DNA of 9,101 nt. Origin: SVEL01 sp045126475 (GTDB lineage Bacteria > Bacillota > Clostridia > Lachnospirales > Lachnospiraceae). The translations under genes were made by a program, and so were the position numbers. The stretch is from assembly GCA_045126475.1 (NCBI GenBank), contig JBGVOL010000103.1, positions 1-9,101 on the forward strand. Direction: 5' to 3'. The stretch's first letter is position 1; every line of letters begins with the position of its first letter. The notes beneath the pieces were generated by a model. It searched no databases and was not told the origin of the DNA. It saw nothing but the letters and a program-made list of their open reading frames with translations. Shown one piece after another: positions 1-5,285 of this stretch.

Positions 1-312
1 ACAGCTTCTGTACTCCTCTATAAGTCTTAAGACATCCTTATCGTAAGTAATGCCCAAATCTTCACGTTTCTTGTTCTTGTCAATTGCGTCGGCTCCGATG
101 ACAATCACAACCTCTGCCTGGTCTGACAACTGGAGAAGCATTCTTAACTTACTGTCAGGCTTGAATCCCGGTAATACTCTCGATGCATGGAAATCGTCAA
201 ATAACTTTCCTCCGAATTCAAGATACAGCTTATCGCCAAACTTTCCAATTCTCTCTTTGATGTATTCTGACTGCATCTTAAGATATTTATCATTATCAAA
301 ACCTGTCTTCAT
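1..312 (-). CDS. DUF1846 family protein, N-terminal part (runs off the window)
   Basis: The 104 visible residues begin MKTGFDNDKYLKMQSEYIKE and contain LYLEFGGKLFDDFHASRVLP (residues 29-48) and LLQLSDQAEVVIVIGADAID (59-78). I recognise this as the start of the DUF1846 family, widespread in Firmicutes and usually about 500 residues long, so roughly four fifths of the gene lies beyond position 1. The biochemical role is not established to my knowledge; no signal peptide or membrane segment is seen, so it should be cytoplasmic. I chose the ATG at 310-312 because the family usually starts with this MK-x-GFDNDKY motif. A GTG three codons upstream (319-321) is in frame and possible. It follows rlmB after a 61-bp gap (313-373) in which I see neither a terminator nor a convincing promoter, so read-through from the upstream operon is plausible. 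The family call is by memory of the motif, not by a search. Confidence 0.8.
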   Translation of the reverse strand, partial: MKTGFDNDKYLKMQSEYIKERIGKFGDKLYLEFGGKLFDDFHASRVLPGFKPDSKLRMLLQLSDQAEVVIVIGADAIDKNKKREDLGITYDKDVLRLIEEYRSC

Positions 313-373
313 AACTTTCACCACTTCTTACGCAAAAATGCTTTCCTTTCTTCTATGCTGTGTATATATTTAT

Positions 374-1114
374 TTACATCATCCTCTGACGGACTATCTC
401 ATAGGCAAGAACGCCCGCTGCAACAGATGCATTGAGGGAATCAATATTTCCCTTCATAGGTATTGATGCTATGAAATCACATTTCTCTTTAACAAGACGG
501 CTTACGCCTTCTCCTTCATTTCCTATAACAAGTCCTATGGGGCCTTTAAGGTCTAAGTTGTACATGGTCTCTCCGCCCATATCGGCACACACAAACCAGA
601 GTCCTTCTTTCTTTAACTCCTCTATGGTTGCTGAAATATTTGTAACCTTTGCCACAGGGGTATAATTAAGTGCTCCTGCCGATGTTCTTGCAACAGTAGC
701 CGTAAGTCCCACCGCATGACGCTTCGGAATGATAACCCCGTGTGCTCCCGCAAGATTTGCCGTTCTTATAATAGCACCAAGATTGTGAGGGTCCTCAATG
801 TTATCAAGAATAAATATAAAAGGTGCCTCACCCTTTTCCTTTGCCGCATCAAGTATGTCGCTTACCTCGGCATAATCGTACGCAGCCGCATAGGCTATTA
901 CTCCCTGATGCTTTCCTGTCTTTGACATGGCATCAAGACGCTCCTTCGACACATAGTTAATGATGGTGTCTCCCTTTCTTGCCTCTCTTGTAATAGTATT
1001 TACGGGGCCGTCGTGGCAGCCGTCAAGCACAAACAGCTTGTCTATGGTTTTTCCGAAACGAAATGCCTCTATAACGGCATTTCTTCCCTCAATTGTAAAT
1101 TCTTCGTATCTCAT
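374..1114 (-). CDS. rlmB: 23S rRNA (guanosine-2'-O-)-methyltransferase RlmB (TrmH/SpoU family)
   Basis: 246 residues, the usual size for RlmB. Residues 1-75 form the small L30e-like RNA-binding domain that begins IEGRNAVIEAF, typical of RlmB. The rest is the SPOUT methyltransferase domain with all three SpoU motifs: motif 1 around N105-x2-DPHNLGAIIRT (to 118), motif 2 VIGNEGEGVSRLV (196-208) and motif 3 IPMKGNIDSLNAS (218-230) continuing VAAGVLAYE. R117 and the N/S of SLNAS are the expected catalytic and cofactor-knot residues. The family uses S-adenosylmethionine to 2'-O-methylate a guanosine of the 23S rRNA peptidyl-transferase region (G2251 in E. coli). The ATG overlaps the mrnC stop by one base (TAATG), and its GAGGAG ribosome binding site lies inside the end of mrnC, so translation is probably coupled. 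A related TrmH-like specificity cannot be excluded, but the order mrnC-rlmB strongly supports RlmB. Confidence 0.93.
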   Translation of the reverse strand: MRYEEFTIEGRNAVIEAFRFGKTIDKLFVLDGCHDGPVNTITREARKGDTIINYVSKERLDAMSKTGKHQGVIAYAAAYDYAEVSDILDAAKEKGEAPFIFILDNIEDPHNLGAIIRTANLAGAHGVIIPKRHAVGLTATVARTSAGALNYTPVAKVTNISATIEELKKEGLWFVCADMGGETMYNLDLKGPIGLVIGNEGEGVSRLVKEKCDFIASIPMKGNIDSLNASVAAGVLAYEIVRQRMM

Positions 1115-1575
1115 TAATTCTCCTCATCCGGTATGGTAAGTCCCACACCTATAAGCTCCATCATCCGCTCACTCTGTCCTGACAGATAAAGATAGCCAAC
1201 AAGCGCCTCAAATCCCGTTGCCATTCTATAGTCAGCCATACTTGCATGCTTTGCCTTTGTGTATGACTGGGCATTTCTGCCACGCTTAAATATTTTTAAT
1301 TCTTCTTCACTCAAAATATCATGGTCTATATAATACTGTGCCATCTTTGCCTGAGTTCCTGCCTTCACAAGCTCACTGCTTTTCTTGTGAAGCTTATTTA
1401 CCGGAGCATTGCCGCTGCTTACTACCATGGAACGTATGACAAGCTCATATACTCCGTCCCCGATATAGGCAAGGGTAAGGGGTGAGTAAGAACACATATC
1501 CTGATTTTCTATCGTCAGTCCTGACTTAATAAGACTTTCTGATATAAAATTGTAAATTTCTATACCATTTCCCAT
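1114..1575 (-). CDS. mrnC: Mini-ribonuclease III (MrnC)
   Basis: 153 residues: a lone RNase III catalytic domain with no double-stranded-RNA-binding domain, which is the definition of Mini-III. The signature YSPLTLAYIGDGVYELVIR (residues 30-48) corresponds to the RNase III signature, with acidic residues D40 and E44; a second acidic cluster lies at FEALVGYLYL (122-131, E123). RNAQSYTKAKHASM (100-113) is also typical of Mini-III. In Bacillus the enzyme trims 23S rRNA precursor ends, assisted by ribosomal protein L3; cytoplasmic. Most Mini-III proteins I recall have Ala after the catalytic Asp (GDAVYE); here it is Gly, a mild substitution. The gene starts 16 bp inside cysS, with GAGGGTG as ribosome binding site 7 nt from the ATG, and ends by overlapping rlmB. 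Neighbours cysS and rlmB are the standard Firmicute context. Confidence 0.93.
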   Translation of the reverse strand: MGNGIEIYNFISESLIKSGLTIENQDMCSYSPLTLAYIGDGVYELVIRSMVVSSGNAPVNKLHKKSSELVKAGTQAKMAQYYIDHDILSEEELKIFKRGRNAQSYTKAKHASMADYRMATGFEALVGYLYLSGQSERMMELIGVGLTIPDEEN

Positions 1576-2984
1576 TTAACACCCTCGCGTGTATCCTTGA
1601 TTGCAATGCCGCGGCTTAAAAGCTCATCTCTTATTTCATCGGCTCTTGCAAAATTCTTCTCCTTCTTTGCTGCCTTTCTCTCCTCAATCATGGAAAGCAC
1701 ATACTTCTCAAGTTCAGGATCGATATCGGAAGAAGCATCTGCATTTTCTCCCGCAGCCTTAAGTAAATCAAGAGAAAGTACATAGTCGTAGCTCTCTATA
1801 AGCTTTCTCTTTGTCTTGTCGTTTATATCTGATTTGAGCATGTCATATACAATGGTGATACCCATTGATGTGTTCATATCATTTACCACTGCATCCTCAA
1901 ACTTATCTCTCCAAAGCTTAAATGCTGCCTCATCGACTTCACCCTCATCCTTAAGGGTTGAAATTCTCTTTACAAGCTTACTGTAAGCAGCCGCTACATT
2001 ATCCATTACCTCATACGAAAATTCAAGAGGCTTGCGATAATGAGACTGGAGGCAGAACATTCTGTATACAAGCGGATTGTAGCCCTTCTCCTCAAGAAGT
2101 GATACTGTAAGGAACTCACCCTTTGACTTGCTCATCTTGCCTGATTTGTCATTTAAGTGATGTACATGGAACCAGTAATTGCACCACTTATGTCCCAGAT
2201 AAGCCTCACTCTGTGCTATCTCGTTTGTGTGATGAGGGAATATATTATCTACGCCACCACAGTGGATATCCATATACTCTCCAAGATGCTTAATAGATAT
2301 ACTTGAGCACTCGATATGCCATCCCGGATATCCCACGCCCCATGGCGAATCCCATTTAAGCTCCTGATTGTCAAACTTTGACTTGGTAAACCAGAGAACA
2401 AAGTCACTCTTATTCTTCTTGTTTTCGTCCTCTTCCACATCATCACGGACACCTACCATAAGTTCCTTCTCACTCTGTGAAGAGAATACATAATAGTCAT
2501 CAAGCTTTGATGTGTCAAAGTACACATTATCACCTGCGATATATGCGTATCCTTTCTCAAGAAGAACTTCAACCATATGAATAAACTCATTAATGCAGTT
2601 TGTGGCAGGCTCCACCACATCAGGTCTCTTTATGTTGAGCTTGCTGCAGTCGGAAAAGAATGCATCAGTATAGTACTTCGCAATCTCCATAACAGTCTTT
2701 CCTTCACGCTTTGCTCCCTTAAGCATCTTATCCTCGCCTGTGTCGGCATCGCTTGAGAGATGTCCCACGTCGGTAATATTCATTACACGCTTAACATCAT
2801 AACCTGCATATCTTAATGTCTTTTCAAGAACGTCCTCCATAATGTAGCTTCTGAGGTTACCGATGTGTGCAAAGTGGTAAACCGTAGGTCCGCAGGTGTA
2901 CATTGCAATCTTTCCGTCCACATTTGGAACAATTGTCTCCACCTTTCTTGTCAATGTATTAAAAATTTTTACTTTATTCTCCAT
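1560..2984 (-). CDS. cysS: cysteinyl-tRNA synthetase (class I)
   Basis: 474 residues, normal for bacterial CysRS. It charges tRNA-Cys with cysteine using ATP in the cytoplasm. The Rossmann catalytic core carries the HIGH-type motif as HIGN (40-43, within YTCGPTVYHFAHIGN) and the KMSKS motif at 283-287. The zinc site that discriminates cysteine is complete: C31, C226 (GWHIECS), H251 and E255 (PHHTNE), with the same spacing as the E. coli ligands. The DALR-type helical domain follows from about 320, and the C-terminus has the usual ARADEIRDELLSRGI element (446-460) ending KDTREGVKWEMV. The ATG is preceded by GAGGAG at 7-nt spacing. A 32-bp gap to cysE holds a hairpin (separate entry), and the 3' end overlaps mrnC by 16 bp. 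Placement next to cysE ties cysteine synthesis to cysteine charging. No T-box leader precedes it. Confidence 0.97.
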   Translation of the reverse strand: MENKVKIFNTLTRKVETIVPNVDGKIAMYTCGPTVYHFAHIGNLRSYIMEDVLEKTLRYAGYDVKRVMNITDVGHLSSDADTGEDKMLKGAKREGKTVMEIAKYYTDAFFSDCSKLNIKRPDVVEPATNCINEFIHMVEVLLEKGYAYIAGDNVYFDTSKLDDYYVFSSQSEKELMVGVRDDVEEDENKKNKSDFVLWFTKSKFDNQELKWDSPWGVGYPGWHIECSSISIKHLGEYMDIHCGGVDNIFPHHTNEIAQSEAYLGHKWCNYWFHVHHLNDKSGKMSKSKGEFLTVSLLEEKGYNPLVYRMFCLQSHYRKPLEFSYEVMDNVAAAYSKLVKRISTLKDEGEVDEAAFKLWRDKFEDAVVNDMNTSMGITIVYDMLKSDINDKTKRKLIESYDYVLSLDLLKAAGENADASSDIDPELEKYVLSMIEERKAAKKEKNFARADEIRDELLSRGIAIKDTREGVKWEMV

Positions 2985-2997
2985 GTCGTCACTCCTC

Positions 2998-3019
2998 TAA
3001 GCTTTATCCTTTAAGCTTA
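2998..3019 (-). other. inverted repeat in the cysE-cysS gap
   Basis: TAAGCTT (2998-3004) and AAGCTTA (3013-3019) pair over 7 bp around an 8-nt loop. On the minus strand the structure starts at the cysE stop codon and ends right before the GAGGAG of cysS. No T-run follows, so it is not an intrinsic terminator. It could shape mRNA stability, processing or cysS translation; function is inferred. Confidence 0.5.
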
Positions 3020-3637
3020 ATTCTCCAATTCTCTTATTGCCCTTCTGATATCTTCAAGCTCATTCCTTATTGGGTCAGGAAGATGTACCTGATCAAGGTC
3101 ACTTCTTGGAATCTTAACATTATCCTGTTTAACTACTCTTCCCGGAACACCCACAACTGTTGAGTTTGGCGGAACTTCATTAAGCACAACGCTTCCTGCA
3201 CCGATTTTACTGTTCTCACCTATTGTAAATGAGCCGAGAACCTTTGCTCCCACCGAAATCATGACATTATCCTCAATGGTAGGATGTCGCTTGCCGCTCT
3301 CCTTACCTGTACCTCCAAGTGTGACACCCTGATACAGTGTGACATTGTCACCGATGATAGTCGTCTCTCCTATAACAACGCCGTGACCATGGTCAATGAA
3401 GAATCCCTTGCCTATCTGTGCACCCGGATGTATCTCTATACCTGTCTTTCGTGCTGCCCTCTGGGAAATCATTCTTGCTATAAAATAATGTCCCTTCAGA
3501 TAATATTTGTGTGCTTTTCTATATTTTCTTACTGCCCAGAAGCTGGGATAGAGAAGCACCTCAAGATTACTCTTTATTGCCGGATCTCTCTCCCTTATGA
3601 TTGCCGCTTCTTCCCTGAAATACTTAATAAAACCCAT
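3017..3637 (-). CDS. cysE: serine O-acetyltransferase
   Basis: 206 residues from the chosen ATG. It acetylates L-serine with acetyl-CoA to O-acetylserine, the direct precursor of cysteine. A short N-terminal helical part (1-60) is followed by a left-handed beta helix of hexapeptide repeats (about 65-165). The key segment GIEIHPGAQIGKGFFIDHGH (66-85) holds the catalytic His83; Glu68 stands where E. coli has Asp143, as in other Gram-positive enzymes. GGTGKESGKRHPTIED (108-123) is the loop that helps bind acetyl-CoA. This is the short form lacking the long N-terminal extension of the enterobacterial enzyme. An upstream in-frame start at 3700 would add 21 residues reading through the end of ispF without a ribosome binding site; the start at 3635-3637 has GGAGG 4 nt away and matches the family (MGFIKYFREE). 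It lies 16 bp after ispF and 32 bp before cysS. Confidence 0.95.
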   Translation of the reverse strand: MGFIKYFREEAAIIRERDPAIKSNLEVLLYPSFWAVRKYRKAHKYYLKGHYFIARMISQRAARKTGIEIHPGAQIGKGFFIDHGHGVVIGETTIIGDNVTLYQGVTLGGTGKESGKRHPTIEDNVMISVGAKVLGSFTIGENSKIGAGSVVLNEVPPNSTVVGVPGRVVKQDNVKIPRSDLDQVHLPDPIRNELEDIRRAIRELEN

Positions 3638-3641
3638 ATGT

Positions 3642-3646
3642 CCTCC
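3642..3646 (-). promoter_or_regulatory. ribosome binding site deciding the cysE start
   Basis: GGAGG on the minus strand lies 4 nt before the ATG at 3635-3637, in the 16-bp gap after ispF. It supports the short CysE of 206 residues over the longer reading frame from 3700. The spacing is at the short end of normal. Confidence 0.75.
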
Positions 3647-3653
3647 AAAATGC

Positions 3654-4205
3654 TTATTTGATTTTCTGACAGCCCTGACATCCTTCGCATCTCGACACAT
3701 TTGCCATCATCATAGGGTCATATATGTGATTTTCAACACTCTCCAACAACGCTATGGCCTGTGATGAAATTCCCTCACCACTACCGGTAAAACCTAATCC
3801 TTCTTCTGTAGTTGCCTTAATACTAACTTTATCAATAGAAATATTTAATGCCTTTGCAACATTTTCACGCATTGTTTCTCTGTATGGAGCCATCTTCGGA
3901 CGCTGTGCAATAATTGTAGCATCAATATTTCCTATTATATATCCATTATCTGCAAGCAATTCTCCAACATGCTCCATAAGTTTTATACTTGAAATTCCCC
4001 GATACTTCTCATCTGTATCCGGGAAATGTTTCCCTATATCTCCAAGTGCTGCTGCTCCAAGAAGCGCATCCATAATAGCATGCAAAAGAACATCAGCATC
4101 TGAATGACCGAGTAATCCCTTTTCATATGGAATATCTACGCCACCAATGATTAGTTTTCTATCTTCCACGAGTTTGTGGACATCATAACCCATTCCAATT
4201 CTCAT
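3654..4205 (-). CDS. ispF: 2-C-methyl-D-erythritol 2,4-cyclodiphosphate synthase with a Cys-rich C-terminal tail
   Basis: It converts CDP-methylerythritol 2-phosphate to the cyclodiphosphate plus CMP in the non-mevalonate (MEP) isoprenoid pathway; cytoplasmic homotrimer. The family start RIGMGYDVH is present, with zinc ligands D8, H10 (DVH) and H42 (HSDADVLLHAIMDALLGA, 34-51). GDIGKHFPDTD (55-65), AQRPKMAPY (100-108) and TTEEGLGFTGSGEGISSQAI (132-151) complete the fold. The protein has 183 residues, while IspF is usually about 155-160. The extra tail after ALLES (about 156-183) contains C173, C176 and C179 as CEGCQGC, a motif I do not associate with IspF; it could bind metal or an Fe-S cluster, which is inference. 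The reading frame is continuous, so the tail is not an obvious frameshift. AAGGAG lies 7 nt before the ATG; the gene follows the PAP2 gene by 23 bp. ispD is not in this window. Confidence 0.96.
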   Translation of the reverse strand: MRIGMGYDVHKLVEDRKLIIGGVDIPYEKGLLGHSDADVLLHAIMDALLGAAALGDIGKHFPDTDEKYRGISSIKLMEHVGELLADNGYIIGNIDATIIAQRPKMAPYRETMRENVAKALNISIDKVSIKATTEEGLGFTGSGEGISSQAIALLESVENHIYDPMMMANVSRCEGCQGCQKIK

Positions 4206-4228
4206 TTGCTGTCTCCTTATATCTTATG

Positions 4229-4918
4229 CTAATTTTCTTCATCTGCCACCATACGCTTTGCAGCTTTACGTTCCCTTATTTTTGCCCAGTCTACGGCATA
4301 CACGGGAATGTACATTATGGCACTTAACGCAAGACCTCCAAGCACATCTATTACCGAATGCTGTTTTAAGAACATTGTGGACAAAATAATAAGTGTACTT
4401 AAGATTCCTGCCGCTATCTTAATCCAGTTTTTGTTCTTTAACACATGACTTTTACATAATATAATAACTGCTCCTACGGAGTTAAACACATGAATACTCG
4501 GAAATACATTTGTATTCGTATCAGCATTGTAAATAAATCCCATAAGAGATGTTAACATATTGTCATCATCAAACTGCTCAACTCTTAAATCCTGTCCGTT
4601 AGGCCATATTGTACATATAAGAAGACACATTGACATACCTATAAACAAATAGGCACTTGCCTTGTAATACTCTTCTCTTGACGTAAATAATGTAAATGCC
4701 ATAACCACAAAAATATACAGGAACCATAATACATAAGGAATGACAAACCATTCACAAAACGGAATCATGTCATCAAAACTTACATGAATATTTGTGTAAG
4801 ATGTCTCCGGCGTAATATTGCGCTCAAGCCATGTAAACCATGCCATATATATAGGAAAATAAAGAACCGTCCACGCATGATGATACTTTATTAAAAATTG
4901 TTTTATCTTTTCCATCAT
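4229..4918 (-). CDS. PAP2-family membrane phosphatase with atypical motifs
   Basis: 229 residues, an integral membrane protein with about six hydrophobic segments (roughly 14-30, 56-77, 87-105, 144-157, 167-184, 190-208) and a basic C-terminal tail. It resembles lipid phosphatases of the PAP2 superfamily. The PSxH motif is NVFPSIH (137-143, H143 the presumed acid/base). The third motif reads STMFLKQHSVID (180-191), giving H187 as presumed nucleophile and D191, but the usual Arg after the Ser is Thr181. The first motif (classically K-x6-RP) is reduced to GQDLRV (108-113). Substrates are likely lipid phosphates or pyrophosphates such as phosphatidate or undecaprenyl pyrophosphate; the sequence does not tell which. 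It also resembles inositol-phosphorylceramide-synthase-like PAP2 proteins, so a transferase is possible. First gene of the ispF-cysE-cysS operon; the first of two adjacent ATGs is preferred, with AAAGG 7 nt upstream. Proximity to ispF suggests, without proof, a link to polyprenyl phosphates. Confidence 0.85.
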   Translation of the reverse strand: MMEKIKQFLIKYHHAWTVLYFPIYMAWFTWLERNITPETSYTNIHVSFDDMIPFCEWFVIPYVLWFLYIFVVMAFTLFTSREEYYKASAYLFIGMSMCLLICTIWPNGQDLRVEQFDDDNMLTSLMGFIYNADTNTNVFPSIHVFNSVGAVIILCKSHVLKNKNWIKIAAGILSTLIILSTMFLKQHSVIDVLGGLALSAIMYIPVYAVDWAKIRERKAAKRMVADEEN

Positions 4919-4963
4919 TCTCTTACCTTTCTAAGTATGCCAAACATTGTCCCACAGCCTATC

Positions 4964-4992
4964 ATTATAACACACGCCAGAATAATACACAA
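4964..4992 (-). promoter_or_regulatory. sigma-A-type promoter for the PAP2-ispF-cysE-cysS-mrnC-rlmB operon
   Basis: The -10 box is a perfect TATAAT (4964-4969), and 17 bp upstream is TTGTGT (4987-4992), matching the -35 consensus only in TTG. Predicted transcription start is near 4957, giving a leader of about 39 nt, too short for a riboswitch or T-box. The -35 lies immediately downstream of the T-tract of the tRNA terminator. Confidence 0.65.
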
Positions 4993-4993
4993 C

Positions 4994-5028
4994 AAAAAAA
5001 ACGGGTTCAAGGTATACCCTTGAACCCG
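4994..5028 (-). terminator. intrinsic terminator of the tRNA-Val/tRNA-Met unit
   Basis: On the minus strand an 11-bp perfect stem (arms 5018-5028 and 5002-5012, CGGGTTCAAGG pairing CCTTGAACCCG) with a 5-nt loop is followed by eight Ts (4994-5001). It begins 5 nt after the end of tRNA-Met. It separates tRNA transcription from the downstream operon and is the first terminator I see downstream of the glycosyltransferase gene. Confidence 0.93.
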
Positions 5029-5033
5029 CGTAG

Positions 5034-5107
5034 TGGCTAAGAAGGGATTCGAACCCCTGACACCACGGGTATGAACCGTGTGCTCTAGCCAACTGAGCTA
5101 CTTAGCC
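5034..5107 (-). tRNA. tRNA-Met (CAT), elongator type
   Basis: 74 nt fold as a complete cloverleaf on the minus strand: acceptor GGCTAAG/CTTAGCC, D-stem GCTC/GAGC, anticodon arm CACGG-TTCATAC-CCGTG, 5-nt variable region GTGTC, T-arm AGGGG-TTCGAAT-CCCTT, discriminator A. The anticodon is CAT. The paired G1-C72 and the anticodon stem without three G-C pairs rule out the initiator. The anticodon arm matches elongator tRNA-Met of Firmicutes; a lysidine-modified tRNA-Ile(CAT) is less likely. CCA is not encoded (the next bases are CTA) and must be added. Second gene of the two-tRNA unit, 28 nt after tRNA-Val and 5 nt before the terminator stem. Confidence 0.95.
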
Positions 5108-5135
5108 GTCCACATTACAGATTTATAGGAATAAA

Positions 5136-5208
5136 TGGGACCTATAGGGCTCGAACCTATGACCCTCTGCTTGTAAGGCAGATGCTCTCCCAGCTGAGCT
5201 AAGATCCC
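5136..5208 (-). tRNA. tRNA-Val (TAC)
   Basis: 73 nt fold as a cloverleaf on the minus strand: acceptor GGGATCT/AGGTCCC with one T-G wobble, D-stem GCTC/GAGC, anticodon arm TCTGC-CTTACAA-GCAGA, variable GGGTC, T-arm ATAGG-TTCGAGC-CCTAT, discriminator A. Anticodon TAC reads GTA and, with the usual wobble modification, other valine codons. No CCA is encoded. First gene of the tRNA unit, directly after a promoter and a small leader hairpin. Confidence 0.96.
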
Positions 5209-5210
5209 AT

Positions 5211-5224
5211 GGTTTTCTCAAACC
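5211..5224 (-). other. leader hairpin with GNRA-type tetraloop before tRNA-Val
   Basis: On the minus strand GGTTT-GAGA-AAACC forms a 5-bp stem closed by a GAGA (GNRA) tetraloop. It ends two bases before the first base of tRNA-Val and fills most of the predicted leader. It may help keep the tRNA 5' end free for RNase P; that role is inferred. Confidence 0.5.
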
Positions 5225-5233
5225 TGCCTCGCT

Positions 5234-5285
5234 ATTATATCAATGCGCCCATATTATGTCAAGAAGTTTTTTCAATTTTTTAATT
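5234..5285 (-). promoter_or_regulatory. strong tRNA promoter with UP-like A-tracts
   Basis: Perfect -35 TTGACA (5257-5262) and perfect -10 TATAAT (5234-5239) are separated by exactly 17 bp. Upstream, two A6 tracts on the minus strand (5267-5272 and 5276-5281), 9 bp apart, lie where an UP element would bind the RNA polymerase alpha subunit. The bases after the -10 (AGCGAGG) form a G+C-containing discriminator. Predicted start is a purine near 5225-5229, about 20 nt before tRNA-Val. The upstream part overlaps the stop codon of the glycosyltransferase gene (5280-5282). Confidence 0.92.

Noticed and set aside
313..373. Terminator or promoter between rlmB and the DUF1846 gene
   Set aside because: Only a 3-bp pairing around GCAAAAATGC and some TA-rich bases; neither a stem with a T-run nor a convincing -35/-10 pair.
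2249..2452. Minus-strand frame of 67 codons inside cysS
   Set aside because: Alternative frame wholly inside an intact cysS with no supporting motif.
3638..3700. Longer CysE starting at 3700
   Set aside because: The added 21 residues read through the end of ispF out of frame, have no ribosome binding site and do not resemble CysE; GGAGG supports the start at 3637.
50..4107. Several plus-strand open frames of 60-140 codons
   Set aside because: All lie opposite well-supported minus-strand genes, lack ribosome binding sites and show no family motifs; they are shadows.
5034..5107. Reading tRNA-Met as the initiator or as tRNA-Ile(CAT)
   Set aside because: G1-C72 is paired and the anticodon stem lacks the three G-C pairs of initiators; the CACGG/CCGTG arm fits elongator Met better than Ile2.
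4919..5280. tRNA-linked integration site or mobile element
   Set aside because: No integrase gene, no direct repeat of a tRNA 3' end other than the short T-loop-like terminator stem, and conserved housekeeping genes on one side.
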